Of a stretch of DNA of 42,760 nucleotides, positions 33,001 through 40,559 are shown in pieces. The notes under the pieces were generated by a model. It was not told where the DNA came from, made no database searches, and saw only the letters and a list, made by a program, of their open reading frames with translations. The stretch lies in the NCBI GenBank assembly GCA_037440385.1, contig JBBIUI010000006.1, forward strand, positions 1 through 42,760. The letters run 5' to 3'. Source of the DNA: CG2-30-68-42 sp037440385 (GTDB lineage: Bacteria; Pseudomonadota; Gammaproteobacteria; Burkholderiales; Rhodocyclaceae). Position 1 is the stretch's first letter. Each line of letters begins with the position of its first letter. Both the position numbers and the translations under genes were made by a program.

Positions 33001-33956
33001 AACTCACGGGCGATCTCGACTGGAGCGCGCAGGGCAGCGGCCGGTTGCGGGCACGGCTGAAGCATCTCGCGCTGGCCGAGCTCAAGCCGGATCCGGGCGC
33101 GAGGGCCGAGCCGGAAGAAGAACAGGTCAAGAGCCTGCCGACGATCGATCTGGCGGCCGAAGACTTCAGCCTGCGCGGCAAACCGCTCGGGCGCATCGAA
33201 CTGCTCGCGGCCAACCGTGCCGGGCTGTGGAAGATCGATCGGCTGTCGATCGCCAATCCCGATGCGAGCCTCGTCGCCGAGGGAGGATGGCGGCCGGGCG
33301 CCGCATCGGCAGCCACCGAAATGCGCTTCAAGCTCAAGGCGGCCGATGCGGGCAAGCTGCTGGCGCGATTCGGCTATCCCGACGGCCTGCGAGCCGGCAA
33401 GGCGAACATGGATGGCACGGTCACGTGGAACGGCCCGCCCACCAGCATCGACTTTCCCAGTCTGGAGGGAAAATTCAAGCTCGATGCCGAAAAGGGCCAG
33501 TTCCGCAAACTCGATCCGGGTGTGGGAAGGCTGCTCGGCATCCTCAGCCTGCAGACGCTGCCACGGCGCATCACGCTGGACTTCCGCGACGTGTTCAGCG
33601 AGGGCTTCGCGTTCGACACGATCTCAGGTAGCATCGAAGCGCGGCGCGGCGTGCTGGATACCCGTGATCTCGCGATCCATGGACCGGCGGCCTCGATCGC
33701 GATGACCGGGACGGTCGATCTGGTGAAGGAGACGCAGGATCTTCGGGTTCGGGTCCAGCCATCGTTGAGCGAGTCGCTGTCGGTCGGTGCGGCCCTGGTC
33801 AATCCGGTGGCGGGGCTGGCCGCGCTGGTTGCGCAGAAGGTCTTGCGCGATCCGCTGGAGAAGATCTTTTCGTACGAATACGCGGTGCGCGGAAGCTGGG
33901 AGGATCCCAAGGTGGAGAAACTTTCTGCGGCGAAACCGGCTCAGAGCGGGAAATGA
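30081..33956 (+). CDS. yhdP: YhdP-family AsmA-like envelope protein
   Basis: A 1291-residue inner-membrane-anchored protein. After a short cytoplasmic N-terminus, one membrane helix (about 37-60, LAGALAWLLLAFYLAGALLI) is followed by a very long periplasmic beta-rich region. It matches YhdP/TIGR02099 proteins: DAVGLRVTIGHIDAQWYGLNPGL near the start and the closing ALVNPVAGLAALVAQKVLRDPLEKIF. In E. coli YhdP, with TamB and YdbH, is implicated in moving phospholipids to the outer membrane. It lies upstream of nit and tldD, a conserved betaproteobacterial order. ATG 30081 lacks a strong ribosome site. Confidence 0.93.
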   Translation: MRDQPLETAVAGPGDRSTGPVAIWRRVLRAHARLAGALAWLLLAFYLAGALLILATRHVLLPRADAYRDDIAGMLSDAVGLRVTIGHIDAQWYGLNPGLALRGVQIHDEQGRPALRLEEVDTELSWTTLVFGQLRLRRLEFAGPNLSVRREPGGRIYVAGIAVRTDGPGTAFSEWVLAQPSILIRDATISWSDAQRRAPELTLARVDVRLENRGLRHRIGVHASPPTALAGRIDLRADLRGAATDPPAQWAGQLYAQVDSADLAAWRQWFDYPVEVIHGNGALRMWLEGGAGARDAVTADLDVRALQVRLAPQQPVLELDALGGRLGLRRLRDAVQFTGRNVVLATGGGAPGEPADFSVRWTGENGGGDLTASRIDLESAGRLAAHLPVEESLRTRLAAAAPRGRLAQIQAAWQGPPAHPARYRLDARFEHLGVSADGAIPGFSGLSGRLRGSEQGGSLELAGDRVTLDIPGVFPGMPVRLDTLSAEATWSVRDAQTEIVIRKATFANADAAGSLSGRYRTLPAGPGEIDLEAHLSRAQAGAAWRYLPATLGASTREWLKAALRGGHASEAKLLLKGDLSRFPFAKNHAGTFRVTGKFTGGSLRYAPDWPELSALDGDLLFEGARMLIRSQRGKVLGAALGPVSAEIPDLAAETPLLQVRGNASGRSAEFLRFIEASPVAAMIGHYTDGVKATGTGSLQLGLSIPLGNLGETRVEGEYRFVANDVTLDPSLPPLIEATGQARFTGSGITSAEVDAKLFDSPIRLKAASGKDGALRAEMRGSASVSAWRSRLDWPVLDHLGGTTAWQAVIAVRRKTAAVTLESDLVGISSSLPDPFNKSASEPLAVRLDRTTGEDGTAEEGRERLRVSLGRQVGALVERRSAGGQASVERAGIGIGVPPVLPDRGVGLTGRLARLNVDAWRRAFPARDGRESGLALRSLQLQVGELTAFGQSLHDLDLRASRSAEGWQAAIGSRELTGDLDWSAQGSGRLRARLKHLALAELKPDPGARAEPEEEQVKSLPTIDLAAEDFSLRGKPLGRIELLAANRAGLWKIDRLSIANPDASLVAEGGWRPGAASAATEMRFKLKAADAGKLLARFGYPDGLRAGKANMDGTVTWNGPPTSIDFPSLEGKFKLDAEKGQFRKLDPGVGRLLGILSLQTLPRRITLDFRDVFSEGFAFDTISGSIEARRGVLDTRDLAIHGPAASIAMTGTVDLVKETQDLRVRVQPSLSESLSVGAALVNPVAGLAALVAQKVLRDPLEKIFSYEYAVRGSWEDPKVEKLSAAKPAQSGK

Positions 33957-33996
33957 CCCTTTCCTGCGCTGCCGCCTCGGTGGTCGCGAATCCGGC

Positions 33997-34800
33997 ATGA
34001 AACGGTTCCTCGTCGCCTCGGTGCAGATGGTTTCCGGCCCGGATGTGGCCGACAACTGTGCCGAAGCGGGCCGGCTCGTCGCGCAGGCCGCCGCGCGGGG
34101 CGCCCTCCTCGTCGTGCTGCCGGAATACTTCCCGCTGATGGGCATGAGCGAGCGCGACAAGCTCGCCGCGTGCGAGGCGGACGGCGACGGGCCGATCCAG
34201 CGCTTTCTGGCCGAAACGGCCGCACGCCACGGGATCTGGATCGTCGGCGGTTCGCTGCCGCTCGCCGCCTCGTGCGCGGACAAGGTGCGCAATTCCTGTC
34301 TGGTGTTCGATGCGTCGGGCGAGCGAGTGGCCCGCTATGACAAAATGCATCTTTTCGGCTTCACCGACGGCGCGCAGTGCTATAACGAAAGCGAAACGAT
34401 CGAGGCGGGCGCCGGCGTGAGCGCGTTCGATTCGCCGTTCGGCCGCATCGGATTGTCGATCTGTTATGACGTGCGCTTTCCCGAGCTGTATCGGGCGATG
34501 GGACGGGTGGATCTGGTCGCGGTTCCGGCGGCTTTCACCTACACGACCGGACAGGCGCACTGGGAGTTGCTGTTGCGGGCTCGTGCAGTGGAGAATCAGT
34601 GCTATGTCGTCGCGGCCGCGCAGGGCGGCCGGCATGCCAACGGTCGTGTAACATTCGGCAACAGCATGATCATCGATCCGTGGGGGACGATCGTCGATCG
34701 TCTGGAGGCCGGCCCCGGAGTCGTGGTCGGCGAGATCGATCCGCAAACGATTGCATCGGTCCGCCGGCGCCTGCCTGCGCTCGACCACCGGCGATTGTAG
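33997..34800 (+). CDS. Carbon-nitrogen hydrolase, Nit/deaminated glutathione amidase-like
   Basis: A 267-residue cytoplasmic nitrilase-superfamily amidase. The catalytic triad is complete: Glu43 in LPEYFPL, Lys116 in RYDKMHLFGF and Cys156 in SICYDVRFPE. The DKMHLF and YDVRFPE wording is that of the Nit1/YbeM branch, whose members hydrolyse deaminated glutathione, a by-product of transaminases; that activity is inferred by family. It follows yhdP by 40 bp and belongs to the block ending with tldD. Confidence 0.92.
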   Translation: MKRFLVASVQMVSGPDVADNCAEAGRLVAQAAARGALLVVLPEYFPLMGMSERDKLAACEADGDGPIQRFLAETAARHGIWIVGGSLPLAASCADKVRNSCLVFDASGERVARYDKMHLFGFTDGAQCYNESETIEAGAGVSAFDSPFGRIGLSICYDVRFPELYRAMGRVDLVAVPAAFTYTTGQAHWELLLRARAVENQCYVVAAAQGGRHANGRVTFGNSMIIDPWGTIVDRLEAGPGVVVGEIDPQTIASVRRRLPALDHRRL

Positions 34801-34842
34801 GAAACGGAACCGCCCCAACATCGATAACATGAGGTCAGAGAA

Positions 34843-35646
34843 ATGTCGGACAAGTCCAGTTCCAGCGAACCCTCCCTCCCGCAATGGATGCGTACGCTCG
34901 CCGAAGTCACCGTCATGGACGCCGACCGGCTGCAGCCGATGTGCATCGAGACGGCGGAGCTGCCGCGCACGCGGGAGCTGGCGCGCAGGCGCGACAAGTT
35001 CCGCATCAAGCTGGCGGGTTCCGGCGACGTGCGCCGCGACACCAGCGTGCTGATCGAGAAGATGTATTCGTGGCGCGGCTATGCCGGCAGGCGCACGCTC
35101 GACGAGGCCCCCAACCGGATCACGCTCAATGCCGAATACAACGGCCGCATATACGGCACGCTGACGGTCAACATCGACTCGTCGATCGGGCTCGCCTGCG
35201 ACGAGGTCTATCCGGAACTCGTGCAGTCACTGCGCGAACGCGGCGCCAAGCTGTGCGAGTTCGGCCGCTTCGCGGTGGAGCATGCGGTGCGCTCGAAGCG
35301 GCTGCTGGCGACGCTGTTCCACATGACCTACATCTATGCGAACCGGCTGCATGGCTGCACCGATGCGCTGATCGAGGTCAATCCGCGCCACGTCGAATTC
35401 TACCGGCGCTACCTCGAATTCAGCGTGTTCGGCTCCGAGCGCTGGTGCGCTCGCGTCGATGCGCCGGCAGTGCTGCTGCGCGTGAACTTCCAGGAAAAAC
35501 TGCCGCGCATGCGCGAACTGGCGGGGCGCTGGCGCCAGTTGCCGAACGAGAAGAGCTTCTACAAGTATTTCATGCCGTCCGAATACGAGGAGGCGGTCGT
35601 CGCCCGGCTCGCGCGGCGCCCCGACAAGGAAGTGTATGCCGCCTGA
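34843..35646 (+). CDS. N-acyl amino acid synthase, FeeM/GNAT-like
   Basis: A 267-residue protein whose middle matches acyl-homoserine-lactone-synthase-like GNAT proteins of the FeeM type, which join an acyl group from acyl-ACP to an amino acid such as tyrosine. Family-like parts are EYNGRIYGTLTVNIDSSIG, the DEVYPELVQSLRERGAKLCE segment with FGRFAVEH, and EVNPRHVEFYRRYLEF. The N-terminal 40 residues and the Lys/Arg-rich C-terminus are less conserved. It is inserted between nit and tldD and overlaps tldD by 11 nt. A GAGGT precedes the ATG. Product and acyl chain are unknown; a signalling or lipid role is inference. Confidence 0.75.
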   Translation: MSDKSSSSEPSLPQWMRTLAEVTVMDADRLQPMCIETAELPRTRELARRRDKFRIKLAGSGDVRRDTSVLIEKMYSWRGYAGRRTLDEAPNRITLNAEYNGRIYGTLTVNIDSSIGLACDEVYPELVQSLRERGAKLCEFGRFAVEHAVRSKRLLATLFHMTYIYANRLHGCTDALIEVNPRHVEFYRRYLEFSVFGSERWCARVDAPAVLLRVNFQEKLPRMRELAGRWRQLPNEKSFYKYFMPSEYEEAVVARLARRPDKEVYAA

Positions 35647-37153
35647 CTCGTCGCGCGCGCGCGGCCGGCTCGGGCGATCTTCGCTAGCGGCACCGGCCGC
35701 GCACGGCGTGGCGGGCCCGGTCGATGCCCTGGTGCAGGCCGAGCGCTGCCTGCTGGCACCGTACGACCTGAGCCTCGCACGGCTCGATTCGGTGCTCGGG
35801 ACGCTGTTCGGACACCGCATCGATTACGCCGACCTGTATTTCCAGTCCTCCCATTCGGAGAGCTGGAGCCTCGAGGAAGGCATCGTCAAATCGGGCAGTT
35901 TCAGCATCGAGCAGGGAGTCGGGGTGCGCGCGAATGCCGGCGAGAAAACGGCGTTCGCCTACTCCGACGAGATCAGCCTTCCGGCACTGGAAGCGGCGGG
36001 GCGTGCCGCGCGCGCGATCGCCGCGCAGGGGGGCAATCGCCGGGTGCCCATCCTGCGCGGCGGCAGCCCGGGCGCGCGCTACCAGCCCGTCGACCCGCTC
36101 GCTTCGCTGGGCGCCGCCGACAAGGTCGGCCTGCTGGAGCGGCTCGAGCGCCATGCGCGCGCCGAGGATCCGCGGGTCGCGCAGGTCATGGCCCACGTCG
36201 CCGGAACGCACGAGGTCGTGCTGGTGGTGCGCGGCGACGGGCGGGTCGCGGCGGACGTGCGGCCGCTGGTCCGCGTTTCGCTGACGGTGATCGTCGAACA
36301 GGACGGGCGCCGAGAGCAGGGCTCTTCGGGCGGCGGCGGGCGCTTCGGCTACGGCTACTTCACCGACGAGGTGCTGCGCGGCTATGCGCAGGAGGCGGTC
36401 AAGCAGGCGCTCGTCAATCTCGCCGCGAGGCCGGCTCCGGCGGGAACGATGACGGTCGTGCTGGGGCCGGGCTGGCCCGGTATCCTGCTGCACGAGGCGA
36501 TCGGACACGGGCTGGAGGGCGATTTCAACCGCAAGGGAAGTTCGGCCTTTTCCGGCCGCATCGGGCAGCGCGTCGCGGCGCGCGGCGTAACCGTGATCGA
36601 CGATGGCACGCTTGCCGACCGGCGCGGCTCGCTGACCATCGACGACGAGGGCAATCCGACGCATCGCACCGTGCTGATCGAGGACGGCATCCTCGCCGGC
36701 TACATGCAGGACAGCCTCAATGCGCGGCTGATGGGCGTTGCCCCGACCGGGAACGGCAGGCGCGAGTCCTTCGCCCACCTGCCGATCCCTCGCATGACGA
36801 ACACCTACATGCTGAACGGGGACAGGGATCCGCGCGAGATCATCGCGTCGGTCGGCAATGGCCTGTACGCGGTCAACTTCGGCGGCGGCCAGGTCGACAT
36901 CACGAGCGGAAAGTTCGTGTTCTCGACCGCGGAAGCCTACCGGATCGAGAACGGCCGCATCACGGCTCCGGTGAAGGGGGCCACGCTGATCGGCAATGGC
37001 CCCGACGTGCTCAAGCAGGTGGCGATGATCGGCAACGATCTGCGTCTCGATCCGGGCGTGGGCACCTGCGGCAAGGAAGGGCAGAGCGTGCCGGTGGGCG
37101 TGGGTCAGCCGACGCTGCGCATCGACGCGCTGACCGTGGGCGGAACCGGCTGA
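35636..37153 (+). CDS. tldD: Metalloprotease TldD
   Basis: A 505-residue TldD, the zinc-containing subunit of the TldD-TldE protease that trims peptides such as microcin B17 precursor and CcdA. The metal motif is present: His286, Glu287 and His291 in LLHEAIGHGLEGDF. The family C-terminus with CGKEGQSVPVGVGQP is intact. It is slightly longer than usual because ATG 35636, which overlaps the FeeM-like stop, adds about 25 residues before the family core. GTG 35708 would give a more usual length, so the true start is open. Its partner TldE (PmbA) is not in the window. The 3' end overlaps a convergent gene by 49 nt. Confidence 0.94.
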   Translation: MPPDSSRARGRLGRSSLAAPAAHGVAGPVDALVQAERCLLAPYDLSLARLDSVLGTLFGHRIDYADLYFQSSHSESWSLEEGIVKSGSFSIEQGVGVRANAGEKTAFAYSDEISLPALEAAGRAARAIAAQGGNRRVPILRGGSPGARYQPVDPLASLGAADKVGLLERLERHARAEDPRVAQVMAHVAGTHEVVLVVRGDGRVAADVRPLVRVSLTVIVEQDGRREQGSSGGGGRFGYGYFTDEVLRGYAQEAVKQALVNLAARPAPAGTMTVVLGPGWPGILLHEAIGHGLEGDFNRKGSSAFSGRIGQRVAARGVTVIDDGTLADRRGSLTIDDEGNPTHRTVLIEDGILAGYMQDSLNARLMGVAPTGNGRRESFAHLPIPRMTNTYMLNGDRDPREIIASVGNGLYAVNFGGGQVDITSGKFVFSTAEAYRIENGRITAPVKGATLIGNGPDVLKQVAMIGNDLRLDPGVGTCGKEGQSVPVGVGQPTLRIDALTVGGTG

Positions 37154-37632
37154 GCCGCGCGGAACCCGGCCGGGGCGCGCCGCCTGCCGCCGATTCGGCG
37201 CGACAGGATGGCAAACAGGTTGGCCGCGGCCTCGTGCGAGGCTGCGACGAGCGACCACAGGCAGCGCGTATCCATCCGCAGCACCCTCGCTTCGCTGACC
37301 GCAGTCACGCGGGTCGAAGGGTCGAATCCGTCGATGACCGACATCTCGCCGATCAGGGCTCCGGCGGCGAGATCCAGGCGGTCGCTCGCGCGATCGCGAT
37401 GCTGCGGCGCCTGCAACCGGCCCTCCAGCACCAGGTAGAGGCATTCGCCGTGCGCGCCGGGCGCGGGCAGCGATTCGCCGGCGGCGAGCTCGAGGATCGG
37501 GCAGCGCTCGAAGACGCGCTGGAGCACGCTCGTCGAAACGTTGCGGAACAGATCGGAACCCGATGCGATGCGCGCGGCGTGCGCCGCGGCCGGGATTGGC
37601 GAGCAGTCGTGCAACGAGACCGGTTGTTTCAT
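37105..37632 (-). CDS. Cyclic nucleotide-binding domain protein, stand-alone
   Basis: A 175-residue protein with one CAP-type ligand-binding domain. The segment SVLQRVFERCPILELAAGESL, then GECLYLVLEGRL and GALIGEMSVIDGFDPSTRVTAVSEARVLRM, is the beta-barrel with its phosphate-binding cassette; the Gly-Glu pair and following Arg are present. There is no helix-turn-helix, so it is not a Crp-like regulator, and the C-terminus is a basic tail rich in Arg and Pro. It may sense cAMP or c-di-GMP, or have lost ligand binding. ATG 37632 follows a purine-rich stretch. The convergent overlap with tldD (49 nt) is unusually long. Confidence 0.8.
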   Translation of the reverse strand: MKQPVSLHDCSPIPAAAHAARIASGSDLFRNVSTSVLQRVFERCPILELAAGESLPAPGAHGECLYLVLEGRLQAPQHRDRASDRLDLAAGALIGEMSVIDGFDPSTRVTAVSEARVLRMDTRCLWSLVAASHEAAANLFAILSRRIGGRRRAPAGFRAAQPVPPTVSASMRSVG

Positions 37633-37744
37633 GTTGTTTTTTCCCTCGTCGTTGAGTGGGCCTGCGCCGGCTGCGTGAATTTGTCACGAAACGCGGCGGC
37701 TAGGATGGCTTACGGCCGCGGTGCAGCGGGCTTGAGCGTCGCCG

Positions 37745-40405
37745 TCACGGCGCAGCCGGCGGGCGGTGCGCGCGGCGCACGAATGCCTTGCGCATCTCCT
37801 CGATCAGCACCATCGCCAGCGCGAACGGAATGCAGGCGAGCCACACCCATGCGGGCAGCGGCGCCGTGCCGAAGAGGCGGTTGCCGGCGGCCGTGTAGAG
37901 CAGGACCAGTGTCAGGGCGAGCTCGAACGCGATGGCCGCAGGCAGCAGCCGGTTGAGCGACTTCGTGCGCGCGAACAGCGATTCGCGCGGATGCCGGCAC
38001 AGCAGCACGTTGGCGACCTGGCTGACGACGATCGCGACGAGGCACGCGGTGGTCGAGCGCAGATAGAGCGGATCGGTTGCCGAGAGCGCCTCGCCGTATC
38101 GCCAGCCGCCGTCGTCCAGCACGAGGAAGAAGACCGCGAGCGCGGCGATCGCCTCGATGACGCCGAGGAAACCGTAGGCGCGAGCCAGAACCGCCCCGTC
38201 GAGCAAGCGTTCGGCGCGCGGACGCGGCGGCCGGCGCATGACGCCGGGATCGGGCGGGTCGGCGCCCAGCGCGAGTGCGGGCAGCATGTCGGTACCCAGG
38301 TCGACCGCGAGCATCTGGATCACGGTCAGCGGCAGCGGGATCCGGAACAGCACGAAGCCGAGATAGGGGACGATCTCCGGGATGTTCGAGGTCAGGATGT
38401 AGGTCAGGAACTTGCGCAGGTTGTCATAGACCGCGCGTCCCTCCTCGATCGCGGCGACGATGGTGGCGAAGTTGTCGTCGAGCAGGATCATGTCGGCGGC
38501 CTGCTTCGCGACGTCGGTTCCGGCGATCCCCATCGCCACCCCGATGTCGGCGGCCTTGAGCGCCGGAGCGTCATTGACCCCGTCGCCGGTGACGGCGACC
38601 ACATGGCCCTTCGCCTGCAAGGCATCGACGAGGCGCATCTTCTGCTGTGCGCTGACGCGCGCGAACACGATGTTCGGCGTATCCAGCGCGAGCTGCAACT
38701 CGGCGGCGCTCATGTGCGCGAGCGCCTGTCCATGCACCGCGACGGCCTCTTCCCCCTCGAACAGTCCGATCTCGCGCCCGATCGCGAGCGCGGTGTGCGG
38801 GTGATCTCCGGTCGCCATGATGACGCGGATGCCGGCTTCGCGCGCGCGCGCGATCGCCGCCGGAACCTCTGCCCGCGGCGGGTCTTCGATGCCGACCAGC
38901 GCGCCCAGTACCAGGTCGTGTTCCACCGGGGCCTGGTCGCGGGCCAGTTCGCGCCAGGCGGCCGCGAGCACGCGCAGCCCCTGGACTGCCATCGCGTCGT
39001 GCTCGGCGAGCGCACGCGCGCGCCACGCATCGTCGAGCGGCATCACGCCATCGGCCGTCTCGATCCGGCTCGCCACCTCGAGCACGGATTCGAGCGCACC
39101 CTTGCACAGCAGGACGTCCGTGTGCCGTCCGATCGCGACGACCGACATGCGCCGCCGCTCGTGGTCGAAGGCGATCCCCGGCCGCGTCGCGGCTGCCGGC
39201 GCCACGCCTCGGCGTGCGGCGAACTCGACCAGCGCGATCTCCATCGGGTCGCCCAGCCATCTCGCGCCGCCTTCCCGCCGCAGCGTGTGGCAGCTCGCCA
39301 TGACCTCGATTGCGCGCGTGCCGAGGGCGGCGGGCTCGGGCCAGGCGCGCGCGACGCTCATGCGGTTTTGCGTCAATGTGCCGGTCTTGTCGGACACGAT
39401 CACCGTGGTGCAGCCGAGCGCCTCGACCGCAGGCAGGTGCCGCACCAGCGCGTTGCGGCGCGCCATGCGCTGGGTCGCCATCGCCAGCGACAGGGTCACG
39501 GTGGGCAGCAGCCCCTCGGGCACGTTGGCGACGATGATGCCGATCGCGAACATGAAGTTCGCCCAGAACGGCAGCCCGATCACGTGCCCGATCAGAAAGA
39601 ACATCACGCCGAGCGCCGCCGCCACGGCCGCGACCAGCGCCGACATGCGCGCGATCTCGCGCTGCAGCGGCGAGCCGCTCGCCGCGCGGGTCTGGGTCAG
39701 GTGCGCGATGCGGCCGAATTCGGTGTTCGCGCCGGTCGCGTAGACGAGCGCGCGCGCCTGGCCGGAGATCAGCGAGGTTCCCGCCAGCACCAGGTTGCGG
39801 GCGCGCAACGGCGAGACCTCGGTATCGGGCTGCGCGCCGCGCGCTTTGGCGAGCGGCTCGCCGGTCAGCGTCGAGAGGTTCACCCGCACGCCCAGTGCCT
39901 CGGTGAGCCGGCAATCCGCCGGAACCCGGTCGCCCTCCTCGAGCAGCACGACGTCGCCGGGCACCAGCATCGCTGCGTCGATCAGCGCGATTTCGCCGCC
40001 GCGCACGACCTTCACTCGCTGGGGCAGCAGCGCCTCGAGCGCCTCGATCGCGGCCTCGGCGCGGTACTCCTGCCAGAACGAGAACGCGCCGTTGATGACG
40101 ATGACGCCGAGGATCGCGAAGCCCAGCTCGGCCATGCCCTGGTGCGGCTGCGCGTGCTCGGCCGCAAAGGCCAGCGCTGCGGCCAGCCACAGGATCAGCG
40201 CGAAAAAATGGAAGAACTCGGCGGCCAGCCGCCGCCACAGCGGCGTGCGCGGGAGCGCCTCGACGCGATTCGCGCCGAACTCGCCCAGCCGGCGCGCGGC
40301 CTCGGCGGCGGACAGGCCGTCGGGTGAACTGCCCAGGCGGGCGAAGACCTCCCCGGCGGCGAGGCCGGCGAGCTGGATGGCCCGATCTTCGCGTCCCGCG
40401 TTCAC
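37745..40405 (-). CDS. P2-type cation ATPase, Na,K-ATPase-like (P2C)
   Basis: An 886-residue inner-membrane pump. Motifs: TGEP actuator loop, IVANVPEGLLPTVTLSLAMA, DKTGTLTQNRM phosphorylation site, KGALE nucleotide site, TGDHPHTA and GDGVNDAPALKAADIGVAMG. The cation ligands of Na,K-ATPase appear conserved by context: Glu in PEGLL, Glu in TSNIPEIVPYL, and both Asp in VDLGTDM, so Na+ and/or K+ transport is the best guess, though Ca2+ pumps share part of this. A full C-terminal membrane domain is present. I use GTG 40405, before VNAGREDRAIQLAGLAAGEV; the frame is open further upstream without a good start. It is divergent from aroG, 154 bp apart. Confidence 0.9.
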   Translation of the reverse strand: MNAGREDRAIQLAGLAAGEVFARLGSSPDGLSAAEAARRLGEFGANRVEALPRTPLWRRLAAEFFHFFALILWLAAALAFAAEHAQPHQGMAELGFAILGVIVINGAFSFWQEYRAEAAIEALEALLPQRVKVVRGGEIALIDAAMLVPGDVVLLEEGDRVPADCRLTEALGVRVNLSTLTGEPLAKARGAQPDTEVSPLRARNLVLAGTSLISGQARALVYATGANTEFGRIAHLTQTRAASGSPLQREIARMSALVAAVAAALGVMFFLIGHVIGLPFWANFMFAIGIIVANVPEGLLPTVTLSLAMATQRMARRNALVRHLPAVEALGCTTVIVSDKTGTLTQNRMSVARAWPEPAALGTRAIEVMASCHTLRREGGARWLGDPMEIALVEFAARRGVAPAAATRPGIAFDHERRRMSVVAIGRHTDVLLCKGALESVLEVASRIETADGVMPLDDAWRARALAEHDAMAVQGLRVLAAAWRELARDQAPVEHDLVLGALVGIEDPPRAEVPAAIARAREAGIRVIMATGDHPHTALAIGREIGLFEGEEAVAVHGQALAHMSAAELQLALDTPNIVFARVSAQQKMRLVDALQAKGHVVAVTGDGVNDAPALKAADIGVAMGIAGTDVAKQAADMILLDDNFATIVAAIEEGRAVYDNLRKFLTYILTSNIPEIVPYLGFVLFRIPLPLTVIQMLAVDLGTDMLPALALGADPPDPGVMRRPPRPRAERLLDGAVLARAYGFLGVIEAIAALAVFFLVLDDGGWRYGEALSATDPLYLRSTTACLVAIVVSQVANVLLCRHPRESLFARTKSLNRLLPAAIAFELALTLVLLYTAAGNRLFGTAPLPAWVWLACIPFALAMVLIEEMRKAFVRRAHRPPAAP

Positions 40406-40473
40406 GACGACCGCTTGCCCGCCTGTGCGGGCGTCTCCCGTATGGCATGCCGCCGCCGGCGGTGCCCGTGCGC

Positions 40474-40479
40474 TAGAAT
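40474..40479 (+). promoter_or_regulatory. Candidate -10 element upstream of aroG
   Basis: TAGAAT matches the -10 consensus at five of six positions and lies 80 bp before the aroG start. No good -35 element is found 17 bp upstream, so this is weak. Confidence 0.3.
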
Positions 40480-40498
40480 ACGCACGCCTGCGGGAATC

Positions 40499-40522
40499 GC
40501 CAACCATTCGGCCAACCATTCG
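40499..40522 (+). repeat. 12-bp perfect tandem repeat between the ATPase gene and aroG
   Basis: GCCAACCATTCG occurs twice head to tail (40499-40510 and 40511-40522), 37 bp before the aroG start and just after the candidate -10. It could be a paired binding site or a simple slippage duplication in the aroG leader. Confidence 0.6.
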
Positions 40523-40559
40523 CCGTCATCGCCGGGATCCTTTTCGGGACGCTTCCAGA

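Noticed and set aside
37766..40327. Open plus-strand frame of about 850 codons across the P-type ATPase
   Set aside because: Antisense of the ATPase gene, with Arg/His/Gln/Asp-rich low-complexity product. The minus-strand protein has every P-type ATPase motif.
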